Below are positions 41,550 to 53,899 of a stretch of DNA of 64,000 nt, one piece after another. Under the pieces are notes generated by a model. That model ran no database searches. It had not been told where the DNA came from and saw only the letters and a program-made list of their open reading frames with translations. The position numbers and the translations under genes were made by a program. Position 1 is the stretch's first letter. Each line of letters starts with the position of its first letter. The stretch comes from Phytophthora sp. 'mugwort' (lineage: Eukaryota > Oomycota > Peronosporomycetes > Peronosporales > Peronosporaceae): the NCBI GenBank assembly GCA_033558025.1, contig JAUCEF010000008.1, forward strand, positions 992,001 through 1,056,000. The letters run 5' to 3'.

Positions 41550-42470
41550 ATGGAGGGATACCATGCAAATGTAGTGGTTCATCGGTGGCAGTTTTTTCTA
41601 AAAAAAATAATGCAAACCCATTGCTGAATATTCTCGTTTCCTATTATTAATATAAATTTCGTTAAATTAAATATACGTTATAAAATCAATAAGACATTTT
41701 TTTATTATTTTTACGATAATATGAAAGATATTAAAAGTCGAAACGTCTTTATTAATTGTTTTAGGTTTTATTTAATATTAGTCGTTATTGGAGGAGTAAC
41801 TGGCGCAGGTATGTCCAAGTCTGGTTTAGATATAGTAACAAAAAATACGTTAATTCTAATAAGGATAGGTGATCAAGATTTATTTAAAATATAGAAAAAA
41901 TAAACTCCCATGTAAATACAATTTTCTGTAGGTTTTGCTGCTACATAACTTTTTATTAGATATTATTTTACAACTGGTATAAAATTAGATTGTCCGGCTC
42001 AAACATCAATGCTTATTAAACGCGAAAGAAACATTTAAAAAAAAATAATCCACAGGAATTTAAGAAATGCCAACTTAATAGACGTTAATTTTTTTTTCTT
42101 AAAGTTTAAATTAATTTAGCTCATCTTTATTAAATATAAATAAATATTCTTAAAGATATGTGCTAATAAAAATTATATACTTATTTATTTATTTCTAATA
42201 GATTTGTAACTATGAGATTTAGCTAAATATATAGATTTCTTTTAATATTCAGCTAAAATAATATGTTCTTATAAATAAAAATATCATGAATTTTCAAATT
42301 TTATATATGTTATATTGTTTTGAATTAAAAACTCATTTTTAAAACCCTTTTTCATTTAAATTTAAACTTAATTAATAAATATTTGAAAAATATAAAGTTT
42401 TGTGAATAATTATTCGACGAGTTGCTTCTATTTGTCTTGATGTTAAACATGTTTTCTCTTAAAACTTTAA
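41550..42470. other. A+T-rich island, possibly organelle-derived
   Basis: About 900 bp with roughly 75-80 % A+T between flanks near 50 %. One plus-strand stretch reads INCFRFYLILVVIGGVTGAG (near 41750), and another KLDCPAQTSMLIKRERN (near 42000). They look protein-like but I cannot name them. Mitochondrial-type composition suggests a nuclear insertion of organellar DNA, but this is inference. Confidence 0.4.
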
Positions 42471-42689
42471 CCAGCTTCACCGGTTCGTTCGGTGATCACG
42501 ACATTAGTATGCTCTGGCCTCAATGGCGGAGACTTCAGTGGATCGTTCAGCTCTAGCAACTGAGTTGGTGTTGACCCTTCTGAGTCTGGTAAGAGTTCTT
42601 CAAGAAATCGAGTAACAACCTCGAGGAAAAGAGCCACAAAGTACATGCAAAATGTTCTGTTAGATACGGTAATGCAAAATCTATTGTGC

Positions 42690-44310
42690 TGCATAAACTC
42701 TATCTCTTAACGGACACGGCAGGAATCGACTCGTAATCTCTCTCCATCGAGGTATGACAATCACTCGCGTCCCAGTCATGAGGTCTCCGATGATAGTATA
42801 AAACAACGTGTATGACCCTCAATACCGAAATTTTTCCGGTAGAGACAAGTGTAATCTTCAACCGGGCCAATACACTCGGCATAATGTAGATAGGTCATTG
42901 TCTCGACTTGCTCGCTAGCAGCCCAGTCTTCAAGACCGAAAATCTTAGCTGTCTCGAATAGTACGATATTCCAGCGCCGTATCGCATCGTCCTCGTCGGT
43001 GCTTTCTGTGATGGTCGGACACAAAGGCTCCTTCCCTCGCTTTAGAACAGCATTTCTCACGACGGTCCCTTGCTTCTCGTTTGCGAGCAAGATCGCAGCA
43101 GATAAATTCAAGCCAATGTTGAGAGTATTCGAAGCCGAGCAGTTCTGGTACATGTTGGCCAATCCTCCGCCAATCTCATGTGTGTAGCTGTAGCTCCCCA
43201 AGTCCTTGGCGTCAATGCAATCGCCGTATGTGTGTGGCAAGTCTTTGAAGACCGGGTACAAGATGTTATTCGAGTATTGCCATACATTCACGAACACTTT
43301 CGAGTCATTGGCCGATGTCACGCGCATGGTGATCGTGTCCGTACCGCTGAATTTGCCGCCTCCAGCCTTCGCACAGGACGACCAGAAACGCGGATCACTG
43401 GTCTTGCTAGCTGTCGACAAGTATACTTTATCGTCTCCTAGCTGGCATTTGAGGTAAACGATCTGAAGTAAGTCCACCAACGCGTGATGCGAGTAGAACA
43501 ACGGACCGACTGGAGCTTGCATGTACGCCATCATGCCACCTAATGCATTGTGCACCGAATCTACAAAAAATATTGTTAGTCTGGTACATTAGCAACAAAT
43601 AATTTGGTAACAGGAATTACATACATTTTCGATCGCTAAAGTGACTTTATCCCATTCATTATACGTAAGCAATTGCTGGTAAACAGAACTGAAGGATGCG
43701 TCGGCTGGATAGCTACCCAAATATCGACTACGTGTCCGCATAAGGCAGTTTGCGCAGCCAGTGTTGTATTCCACTGAACTGGTCAGCCAGTCCTTGGTTC
43801 ACGCACGTGGTTTTTAATTGTGTTGCCGCTTAACGTATTGTAGACAAGTAGACTCTTGGCCAGACCCGTTGTCCCCCCCCCAAAAAAAAAAGTCAGCAGT
43901 TATTGGCGAACAGTTTTCAATCGTCGAGCAACTACTGGCCGCTTGTAGGGCTGTTCCAGATAGATGGTCCAGTACGGTAAAGTGACGCATTCGTATGAGG
44001 AATTGAGACTGCGCAACATGTTCTCGTACCCGAGTAGCAGCATCCGGTGCCAGTAGATGAACATGCACGTCTTGTGCGCTTCTAACCCACTGACGTAAGT
44101 TGTATGAATCTGTACAAACTTCTGGTGGAATCCTTGAGCCATAGCCGCCCCCACAGTTTCCTTATAAAGAGCCTTCACCGTGTCATTGTAAGCGTCCCAA
44201 GATTTGCGAACACGAGGCGAGGTGCATGAAGTACTGAATTGCTGTCCGTTAGCAGCGAGAAGTAGCGTAGAGATCACCAACCAAACGATAGCAGCTCTCC
44301 ACGCCAACAT
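42690..44310 (-). pseudogene. Tyrosinase paralog, secreted type, frameshifted
   Basis: ATG at 44310 with a clear signal peptide (MLAWRAAIVWLVISTLLLAA). CuA: IHTTYVSGLEAHKTCMFIYW then HRMLLLGYENML. After VTLPYW one base is lost (near 43965) and the frame shifts. A T10-G9 run at 43872-43890 and another shift near 43800 follow. The sequence resumes VEYNTGCANCLMRTRS and, after an intron (about 43620-43560, GTATGT...TTTGTAG), SVHNALGGMMAYMQAP and FYSHHALVD (CuB). The first CuB His of the paralog (VHNTIH) seems missing. A further shift near 42780 leads to the end VIVIPRWREITSRFLPC. Homopolymer miscalls could explain some but not all breaks. Confidence 0.8.
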
Positions 44311-44488
44311 CTTGCGACGTTACCGAGTAAAGGATATGAACAACTGAAGGGCAGTCGCCTATCAGTAATGCGAAGGATCACAGCGACGAGTCGCATGAAA
44401 AGATCGCCAAGCTCACGACAAGACCATTCAAACCATTCATCTTCTTAGTTAGCAAACACTAAGAATCTCAGAGTGCAATCACGCTTTC

Positions 44489-46206
44489 TTACAATGCTGT
44501 TGCGTAGGTTTTTCCGTCCGTGCTCTTGTCAGTATCAAAGACCTTTTTGAGGTCAACCAAGGCCTTTCCGAAATCCGCCACAGTCGGTTTCTTTTTCTTG
44601 TAGACTGAGCACGGCAAGAAGCGGTTCGTGATGGTTTTCCACTGCGGTATACCGATGATAAGGTCTCCTGCATTTAAACCTTCCATGATGGTATAGCAGC
44701 GTGTGTGGCCTTCAATACCGAAGTTTGTTTTGTAGAGTTCCGTGAAGTCATCGACGCCGCCAAGACAATCCTCTTGGTACTGACACATGACCATCTCCAT
44801 CTGCTCTCGGGCTCCTTTTTCCTCATATCCAACGATTCGAGCCGCTTCATAGAGCGCAATGTTCCAGCGTTTCATCTTTTCGTCATAAGTCGTTCCCGGC
44901 TCAATGATCGGTTCAAGGTGGTCCACGTGCGTTATGCTGTCGGACAGTAAAGACGTCGCCGTTGTGGTAATGTTTGTAGCTGACGTAATCGTATTGGAAG
45001 CCCAGCAGTTCTGGTACATATTGGCCAATGCGCCACTGATCTGATATGTGTAACTGTAGTTGCCCAGATCCTTGGCATCAATGTAGTCCACATATTTGTA
45101 CGGTAAGTTCTTGAAAAATGGGTACAGGAGGTTCTTAGGGTCCTGCCACACGTTCACGTTCGATCCGCTGTATCCGGTCGCACGCATTGTGATGTTGTCA
45201 TCCGGTGTATATAGCGCCCCGCCTCCTTTCCGGCTACAGATACTGTACCAGCGTGGGTCGCTCCTTTTCGCTGATGCCGACAGGAAGACGTTCCCCGCTC
45301 CGATTTGACACTTTAAGTAAATGGTTTGCAACAAGTCAACCAGGCCGTGATGCGAGTAAAAGATCGGATCACCAGGCGCTTGGAGATACGCCATCAACCC
45401 TCCAAGGGCGTTGTGAATGGTATCTGGTACACATACCCAGAAACAACAGTGAGATATTGAACGAAGCACGTGTATCTCTCTGTAAACTTACTGTGGACAC
45501 CACGTTCAACAGCATTTGTGAAGCTGGATGACACATTGTATCCGAAAACCTGTCCGTAAACCTGAGCCGAATACGCCTCGGGCGGGTATGCCGTGCTCGA
45601 CATGTAGCTGTTTCGCTTGCGAATGACACATTGGGCACACACCGTGTTGTTGCCGCAGAACCGGGAGAGTGGGCTCTGGTTAATGCACAGCGTCGCGGTG
45701 GATGTCGAGATGGTCGTACCGTAAATGTTCAACGACTTGCTGACTCCCGACGTAGTGCCGCCGGATTCCGCGAGGTACGGAGTGCAACTCTGAAGACCTG
45801 TGCACGTCCCAGCAGCACGGCGAGCCGTAGCCGAAAGATGGTCCCAGTATGGGACGGTCACGCATTGGTACTTGGTCCCGAGACTGCGCAGCATGTTCTC
45901 GTAGCCTAACAACATCATGCGGTGCCAGTAGATGAACATGCAGTTCTGATGCGCTTCATTACCTGATACGGCGTCCGTGTGGATCTGGATGAACTTCATG
46001 TGGTACCCTTTGTCCATGGCGAGCCCCACTGCTTCGAGGTACAGCGCTTTCTCCGAGGTATTGTACATATCCCAGGATTTTCGAATACGGGGATCCGTAC
46101 AGTCGGTACCCACTTGTTGACCGGCGATAGGCGAGATCGTGGAACACGCGAATGCGACCACAAACCATGACAAGAACATCGACTTGAGCTTGAACTGTTG
46201 CCCCAT
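44489..46206 (-). CDS. Secreted tyrosinase (type-3 copper protein), two exons, 549 aa
   Basis: Exons 46206-45492 and 45423-44489 join in frame (715+935 = 1650 nt). The intron is 68 bp (GTAAGT...ACCAG). Signal peptide at residues ~1-30. CuA histidines are at about 76, 86 and 95 (IHTDAVSGNEAHQNCMFIYW, HRMMLLGYENML). CuB: VHNTIHNALGG (His238, His242, created across the splice) and DPIFYSHHGLVD (His263/264). Many paired cysteines fit an extracellular protein. Tyrosinases hydroxylate monophenols and oxidise diphenols to quinones (melanin-like pigments, wall cross-linking). An upstream in-frame ATG at 46392 is unlikely, because the signal peptide and the Inr-like motif favour 46206. A degenerate tandem copy lies directly downstream. 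Confidence 0.92.
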
Positions 46207-46256
46207 TTTTTCGATCGAGTCAAGCGTGACGTTACCAACTTGGTGTCGACCAAGAA

Positions 46257-46270
46257 GATCCAAAAATGAC
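46257..46270 (-). promoter_or_regulatory. Inr-like motif upstream of the tyrosinase gene
   Basis: Minus strand TGTCATTTTTGGAT, about 50-64 nt before the ATG, similar to the oomycete start-site core TCATTYY. Confidence 0.4.
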
Positions 46271-46399
46271 AAGTATAAACCGATGGTAGATATGAAGGAT
46301 CCCGCTGGAAGATCGCTCCCTGAAGAGTCGCAGCGTACAATACTTTCCGCAGTGCAGCATAGTTGTGTGCATTTATCGATGATTATACGCATCTATCAG

Positions 46400-46975
46400 T
46401 ACTCCACGTGCGTCGCGATATTCGTTTCTCAAGCGTCTTGAGGATGAACACTGATCAGAGGACCGGGTCGCAAATTGCAGACTGCAACCACTCGAGTGTT
46501 TGGATCAAATAATGCCTCATCACAAAACTCTCCTAATGCTATATGCCTATCAATGGAAATTGGCGCAATGTTTGTCGATATTAACTGTAAAACCTCCTAA
46601 TTGGTTAAAACGGATGATTCGGGAAAGCGATTAAAAAGTCTAAACTAGAAGGAGAAATAGTTGATATGGTACTTTACTGATGGATCGCTTAAATTACGTG
46701 GGTTCATTGAGTTGTCGGATACACGTCGAGTTTTATTGTACTTAAGTATACATATACGTTACTTCTAGGCAGGGCATGAAGAAAATTGTGTAATATCGAT
46801 AGCATTGCTATTATGTTGACGGAATAATTTACTATTAGTGCGCGAGGTTTCCAGTTTAATATTGTATAATACGATTGTATGTTTTTCCGTCCAACCGTTT
46901 GAAGCTTGACCCACGAACCAGTCATCCCGGGGACGTAGTGAAAACCACTGCGTAGTCTTGTTACCGACTCATTTG
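46400..46975. other. Intergenic, no gene recognised
   Basis: A+T-rich upstream region of the tyrosinase gene. An open minus-strand stretch at 47078-46704 has no recognisable family. Confidence 0.35.
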
Positions 46976-46979
46976 CAAA

Positions 46980-47906
46980 TTCGCACACTCCAACCCAGAG
47001 CCACATTGAGCACATCGAATCGGTTCTGAGTCGATACGGCAAAGGGCGTGACGTGGTCAGATTTTTGATCGGAGACAACTGCTACACCAACCAGAGCTTC
47101 GCAACGAAGCTCGGTGTCCCACTGATCGGTTGCGCAGTCACTGATTTAACCTCGCGGTTAATCGATTTCTGGTAGATTACCAGAATCAGATCGATATGAT
47201 CCAAACGATGGCGATTCAGCTGCGCTAGCCTGAAGCCTGTGAAGGCAAATGAAACGCGCTAGCCGTCAATGTTCCAGATGTTGAAGAAGTATGTGAAGAT
47301 TTCGCGATGCTATTCTCACGTGTCCGCTGTAGAGGAAATCGCGCCTCGTGGAAAAAATCATACCGACGTGTTGCAGCTGTTGTCGACAAGCTACATGATA
47401 TGGACACCGTCTGCAGGAGCTACAGGAGGAGAAGTGTACGGTGCCGGGCATGCGCCTGCTCTTTGACGCCTGTGTTGAAAAGTACCCTGGTGCACGACTA
47501 TCTTGGGCCCAGTGCTTCCATTGTCCACTCTCCCAGTTTCGAGGCGGACTTCGTCAATATACAGATCGATATTCCTCTCTCGTCCAGCGAGCGAAGAACC
47601 ATCGGTGTTCGCGCTAAAGGCAAGCGGTTCAAGCCCAGCACCACGTGCTCGAGTCAACTTTGCTACTATCTTTCTCTGGCAGGGCAAGAAACCGCGTCGA
47701 TCGGATCATATCATGTTGGAGTACGACCCCATTCTGCATTTCGCCCTCCAACTAGCAACGCTTGCGAGCGCCTCTTTTCAGAGAGCAAGCTGGTGCTGAG
47801 TTCTTTGCGCGCATCAACGCTGCCGGCCTATTTCGAGCTTATTATATTTTTGCATGCTAATAGTGATCTCTGGAACAGTGCGATGCTGCTAGGATGCATT
47901 GAGTAG
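46980..47906 (+). pseudogene. hAT transposase remnant
   Basis: Plus strand: [20 protein letters not shown] then [19 protein letters not shown] (hAT catalytic block, DN...N...GC, 47015-47140). NETRxPSMFQMLKKYVKI is at about 47250-47290. The C-terminal dimerisation region PPTSNACERLFSESKLVLSS then LPAYFELIIFLHANSDLW is at 47740-47875. Multiple frameshifts. Distinct from the hAT at 6.7-8.5 kb. Confidence 0.75.
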
Positions 47907-47909
47907 ACT

Positions 47910-49015
47910 GAGGCGTGAGAGCTGTAGCGCTTGGTAAATATATTGCAATGCTTGCAATAAATACTATCGGTTCGTCGTGTATTGCGGTGGTTACTACGGG
48001 CTTCTTGATACGTCCAGTAGCATTGAGCATTGTATTTACCATGCCCTGCTTCTAGGACTTCCAACAAACCTATGTGTCCAGCATGCTAATCATTACCTTC
48101 CAGATTTATCCTCATAAAGGATATGTTCCATTTGTGGTCAGGTGAACTCGGAGACCTTGTACAAGAGAAAGTAGTGTCGGACTGAATATACTAGGTATTA
48201 GATTTTCTTGGCGCCCCAAACAAGATATCGAAATACGATGCCGCCAAGAAAGGTCGTCACAAACCCAGCGTTACCCCTAACCACAGCGGCGCCGCCACCG
48301 CCACCAGGAGATTATACTTAGTGCCGCCGACAACAAGAATTGCCTCAAGCTAATGGTTGGCTTAATATATGTCGATGGTTTCAATGTTATTTTGGTGATT
48401 TTGCTATCATTCCTGTTGGGGACTGGCGACGGCAGGGGTTTAAAGAAGAGCTGACCGTCTACTTGTATTGGAATACGGCTTCTGATGAGGAATTCTACCG
48501 GGCTCGATTCTGTTTCAAAGTTTTGCTATTTACCATTCGGCTCTTTGGTCTCATTACTTCCGGCATACACCCGAGTGTACCCGGACAAAGCATTTCCTCG
48601 AAAGAAGATAGTACTTACGTTGCTATCTGGGCTCGAGCGGCTCATTAGCTAACGTCTCCGGACAATTCGGAATGAGCACACCAATGCTAGTTTTGCGATC
48701 GTCGTGTTCTTTACGATGGCTGCAAAATCTTCGTTCACTTCTCGGGCACTGAAGCTAGATGAAATGAGGTGGTGAAATGTTTCGAGAGTATAGCTGGTTT
48801 CCATCGAGTTATTGCGCGGTTGACGCTACTCTGATCAAACGACCGCGTAAAATACCTTCTGGGGTGGTTCTGTAGAAGCATATCACGGCCTACAACAAGC
48901 TAGCCATCGTGGCCAGCAACAAACTAGTTATGGGGCATTGCGATCTTCAAGAATCCAACATATATGCAGCACGATGCATGCCTCAATTGCCGTGCAGTCT
49001 CTTTGCTCACTGTGA
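47910..49015. other. Unassigned
   Basis: One plus-strand open stretch at 48340-48648 (MPQANGWLNICRWFQCYFGD, 102 aa) has a hydrophobic segment (FKVLLFTIRLFGLITSGI) but no family I know. Otherwise no signal. Confidence 0.3.
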
Positions 49016-49029
49016 CTTTCTAGTTATCC

Positions 49030-49300
49030 TCGTAGAATTTGAAAGCTGCCCTCAAGAGCGCATTCCACGTGAATTCCTGTTTCGCGAATGCGCCTATTGA
49101 TTTCAAGAGAAAATCGCGCATCATACTCAAATGGCGTGAGTAAGTAGTCGCGAAGGGTATATCGAATTTTAGATCTCCTACAGCAGAGCACCAATTCGTT
49201 GAAGTTGTCGTGTTGAAATTGTACACGAGATGTACAGGGTGTGCCGCTTCTCTGGTTTGCCGGACGGAAAGCTTTGCATTGACATTTAGGTTCTTCGCTG
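49030..49300 (-). other. Unrecognised coding-like tail
   Basis: Minus strand open stretch containing FDIPFATTYSRHLSMMRDFL and TWNALLRAAFKFYEDN, then stop. It follows the pogo transposase stop directly. Function unknown. Confidence 0.3.
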
Positions 49301-49311
49301 TTGCTGTCAGC

Positions 49312-50927
49312 TTACACCGCCTCGGTGACGATGAGCGCCTCGCTGTCGCCCAGGGCCCCCATGTTGTCCAGCTCCTCGCTGTCCTCCATGCCGTCCAGCA
49401 CCTCCTCGTCTTCCGGCATCTCAATGTCGCTGGACGGGCCAGTCACCTCATGTCTCTCTAGTGTTTCTCTCTCTGCGTTGAACTCCCTCACCAGCTTGAA
49501 AATCGCCTCCCAGTCCGGAACCGTGCCCTCCGATCGGGTTTCCGGCGAAGCCGCACACGCAGTCGGGATAAGCTTGGCTTTAGTGAAGCCGCTAACAATG
49601 GTAGCAGTAGATAAGTCCATCCACGCGCTCTTGATCCACGAGATGGGCTGTTGTCGCGACGGGGCCTGGAGCTTGAAGCCCGTGTTGGGCACGTACGCAC
49701 GCAGCTGTTGAAGCATTTGATTCCCCCAATTAGCGCGAAGCCGATCCTTGATGGGCTTGTCCCAGGATATATCGGCTGGCTGACACGCAAAGGTGTAGCC
49801 GGCCGGTACTTTCATCAGCTGGACATTGAAAAGGCGAGCGAAGATGCGAACGTCCTCGCGCCAGTGCCCCGAAAAATCATCTAGCAACAGCAGAATAGGT
49901 TCATGCATGTCCGGTTTGTGCATGAAGTGATGGACCAGGAACTCAATCATGAGTTCACTGTTCCACCACCCTGCACGATTACCAAAAATCTGCACACCAA
50001 CCTGCAAGGGGTTCAGAGCTTTCCACAACTTTCAGCCAAAGTCATGCTGAAAATCTGTATTATCCTTAGCACGCGCAGCATCTGTAGACGGCGTGGTCTT
50101 GAAAACCAGGAAGGATCGTGTTTAGCACCAGTGCTGTCGCCCAAAAGCATCACCTGACACGTTCTTTCCCTTTACCCGCGCTCTTCATCCACACCGTCCT
50201 CCCCCCTTTAGCTGCTACAGTCTGGGCAGGCAGATACTCATAACTGACAGCTACACAAATTAGATTTCCGCTAGCACGTAGTCGCCATGCATTTAATATA
50301 CCTGTTGATCGGCGTTGATTACCTTGTCAATATTGAGCTCACGCATGCGCTGCTGTACCTCCTGACCAAACCTCTCTGCCACTGCCGCAGCATCGGCAGG
50401 CGTCTTTTGCCCTTCGTGAGTCGGGCGGCGAATGGCAAGACGGTGCCGCCTCAAAATGCCACAAGCCACGACGGTGAGGCCTGGAAGCGACCAGGAGACA
50501 GCGCCTCCTCTTGACAGTACTCTTTCGCTTTGGTGCGCACCTTTTGACCCATCACGGGGATGCCTTCATTCCTGAGTGAGTTTATCCACTGCACAACACG
50601 CTCTTCAAGCTCTGGTGGGAGGGATGCTGACATCCCTAGCTTCCTGTCATTACAATGACTGCCTGCGCCTCCAGCACACTTAGCTCTAATTAGGTCAGCT
50701 TGCTTGACACACGTGTACACTTGGCGTTTCTTGCGGCGTTGCTTCTCGGTTGGCAGGGACGGGAAGAACCTCTCCACGGTGGCCTGCATCGAGTGCGCAG
50801 CTAGATAGAACGTGACGACCTCTAGCTCAAAGCTGTACGAGACAGGAATGCACAGAATTTGCTTGGTAAGCTTTCCCACGCCAAAGATTTGCGGGCGGCC
50901 TGCGTTCTGGCCTGGTGCTCGCGGCAT
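49312..50927 (-). pseudogene. Pogo/Tigger-type transposase (CENP-B-like HTH plus DDE), near-complete
   Basis: ATG at 50927 (MPRAPGQNAGRPQIFGVGKL). The N-terminal helix-turn-helix YSFELEVVTFYLAAHSMQAT is followed by the CENP-B-type domain SASLPPELEERVVQWINSLR and EGIPVMGQKVRTKAKEY. After a frame change at about 50450: RRHRLAIRRPTHEGQKTP and INADQQ (first catalytic Asp). A short interruption (about 50300-50230) follows, then YEYLPAQTVAAKGGRTVWMK. The long open part 50028-49312 holds GNRAGWWNSELMIEFLVHHF, ILLLLDDFSGHW (second Asp) and TFACQPADISWDKPIKDRLR (third acidic residue), with an acidic tail. Only two or three frame breaks, so relatively young. Confidence 0.8.
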
Positions 50928-50999
50928 CGCGCTCTGGTTTTGCGAAGTGACTGGCTCCGATTATTCAGTTTTTGCGGTGACAGGCCGTGCGCTCTAGGA

Positions 51000-52030
51000 G
51001 ATCTCATTTGCTAAGCTGATTAAAATCTGTGCTGCGATTGGCTGAGAGCGGATGTGCTTTAGGAGTAAGCTCTGCTGTAGGAGATATAAATTCGTACTCA
51101 CCTTTATGTACCCACCGTCGCCTAGAAAAGGGTGGTTGTATGGGGTCACGTTCTTAACGTTTGCGCCAATCCAGATCCCGGACCACAGCATGATGTCGTT
51201 GCTGCTGCCCTGTCTCACAGTAACGGTTGAACTCACTAAATAACATAGTTATTTCGAAAGAAATTAACCCCTCAAATGATGATCTGCTGCATGGAAACGA
51301 GAAGGTACCGGTAAGGCAGCTTCCAATGCTAAATATACGTTTAGGCGAGATAAAAGAAAACGTTTATTTCAGCAAATTTAATAGCCTATTGCCTTGAGTT
51401 TCGAAGTTTCATCATTCCCATAGTCTTTTCGATAGATCACAAATTTGAGCGACAGGTGTCGCAGTTATACTTTTCTTGGTCGAGTCCCAACATTTGAGCT
51501 TTTTGCTTGGAGTGGGTCACAGGCGCGGATGAGAATATTGATTGGTCGCATAGAGCTCCACCTGGGTTTCAGTGTGCCCACACTAAAAGCCAACGCAAAC
51601 ACGGACATGGAATCTAACAGTCAACAAGTAAATCCCAACACAGAGGGTACTTTGGATACTTGCGATTACCGATTTTTGTTGTTGTTGTTGTTACTGTAAC
51701 CGTTAAAGTAAAAGTTTCTAAACAAAGCCAACCAAGACTGAAATATGTCTGGCTCTTCGCTAAATATCGATATAATAATTAAATAGAAGAACAGCGTATC
51801 CCATATGCTGCTTAATGGGTTAATTTAACGATCGCAACATTTCGCTCCATCCCCAATAAACCATGCAGCCGCAACTATCTCCCAGTTGTCTTCCTCAGCC
51901 TTTCTTTCTACTACGACGAGAAAGCAGATGAAAGGGGTGTACAATAACAATTAATGAACGATCCCACCATAATCTGTACCGCGTTAGATCTCCTTATCCT
52001 TTAATCTCAGCTTGAGTAGCTTTATCGTCT
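51000..52030. other. Spacer with a GTT microsatellite
   Basis: A (GTT)n run lies at about 51676-51691. No gene recognised. Confidence 0.4.
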
Positions 52031-52760
52031 ACATAAATACAGATGTATACGTTAGCGTAAAATTAATATCGAGGATTGAATGCAACCCCATCACACTTCT
52101 TGTGCTGCCCAATTTAGACTTATATCGGGGCCTGGGTGCAGCCGGCAATAGACGGCACTGTCTGATTGACGCGCAGCTTGACGTGTTCTTGGCGGTCACC
52201 CGACGACGCCTGGAGCGCTGGTCTTGAGCGCGTCTTCTAGGTGATCGCGGACCGCGTCCATGGAGCCCGGACAGTGATTCGCGTGTGCGCCAGTGTCTCC
52301 GAGCGCGGGCATCCTGGATGCTTGCACTTGTCGTGCGCTCAGAAACTCCGGCGCTAGAGGACACTGAAAGTGTCCAACTGGTTTAAGTGGGCGTGCACCG
52401 TGGGCCGGTAGTCGGTCCCTCGTGGCCTGATGAGGAAGCCACTATCGGTGCGACCGATTGGCGCGCAGTCTTGCCTTGGTCCTTCATGGCCGCCCACTTG
52501 GTCAAGTGCGTGTTCTTAGCGTGCAGCTTCACGTGCCTCAGCACTGTGCGGTGGCCCAACTAGGTGTAGACGTGTCTAGGTGATATGGGCGATTCGGTGC
52601 GCTCTGTAGTGTCGCTGACGTCTTCTACTCCAGCTGGCCTGAGGAGTTGGTGTTCAACCCGAAGGTCCTCAGGCACGCGCTTCATAACGTTTTTTTTTCT
52701 ATCCAAAGGCCAATCCGGTGACATTGCGAATGCTAACAACCGGTGCATTCAAGGCAACAA
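52030..52760 (-). pseudogene. Possible LINE (non-LTR) reverse-transcriptase tail
   Basis: Minus strand: GHRTVLRHVKLHAKNTHLTK, WAAMKDQGKTAR, then in another frame RPRGTDYRPTVHAHLNQLDT and FSV. The pattern resembles the zinc-knuckle tail region of oomycete LINEs, but the match is from memory and weak. Confidence 0.25.
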
Positions 52761-52769
52761 CAACAATCA

Positions 52770-53890
52770 CAAGTAGCAGGGATTCATTGACGAGGTTGGC
52801 CCCGCTGTCCTGATCACAAAGCGCTGGGGCAAGTAATGGGCTATGATTGGACGATCCATTTGCTCATGTTAATCTACCTTGTCATGCGTTGGAATCACTA
52901 GTGCACCAACACTAGAACACAAACAAACGATTTCTAGACATCAGCCACCTAATAGAAACAGAAAATTACTTTTTTTTTTTATCAAATTGATCACCACAAC
53001 CGCTTTGCCGATCGTTGGCAACCTCATTCCGCTTTGTTGTGCCCACCCAAAGCAATCATTTGTATTGTCCGAATTTAACAACCAGCCATTTCTACGAATC
53101 ATCATAAGCCCTCACACCCGCTAATCTACCTCCTTTCAGTCAGAACACGCCAGCTCAAGTAACGGGGGTCATGTGTAAAAGCGATGCTCATCGCTGGGAT
53201 GACAGAGAAGTAGCCAGGGGTCGCCTCCCGTGATCTCTGGGTCTTTTGTCTTCCTGACGGGAATCCTCCCTCGGGAGCCAAGAAAGAGCTAGTCACAACA
53301 ACTACCTTCCGATGTGGTTAAGTTCGTGTAAGGGCTAAGGACACCAGACTAACCTTATTAAGTGATGTCCTTGCCAGATCGGTGCCTGTTGCTCGTCCAC
53401 CCGGTCTATGCTCGGTACCTACCAAACTTTCCAAGCTCAAGCGGCTTTACCATCAGGATGCACAATGGTTGATGTCGATAGCTGGAAGGAGAGTGTATAA
53501 GTCACTTTATTCTGAACCTCGGTCAGAAAATTCTGAACTAACCGTCGTTCACATTAATCTGACCTATGACAGTCACTTTATTCCAAACCTTGATCAGATT
53601 ATTCTGAGCTGAAAACGAAGGATGCAATGAAGGCGGTGGCTTAACTCTGCTCCTCTGGAAGGGTTACTGGTGATTTTGTTGTGGAGGTTGACGGTGTACA
53701 AATCGCAGGTTGCCTTCGACCGGTACTCCCCTATTAATAGATAATAATTATGTATCGAAACTATATATTTTCCTACAGTTTATATTATATATACAAATTT
53801 TAACCCAACGTAATTTTACAATTACAAGCTGCGTTACAAATCGCGCCCAGCTGGACAATGCGAGAGCGCCACAGACATATTGCCCCTGGT
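52770..53890. other. Spacer with an imperfect 70-bp direct repeat
   Basis: 53501-53538 and 53571-53608 are related (shared GTCACTTTATTC, GATCAGA/GGTCAGA, ATTCTGA). No gene recognised. Confidence 0.5.
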
Positions 53891-53899
53891 CTAAATAGT

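Noticed and set aside
43872..43890. T10-G9 run as a programmed frameshift site in the second tyrosinase
   Set aside because: Other frame breaks and a lost copper ligand in the same gene point to a pseudogene or sequencing error.
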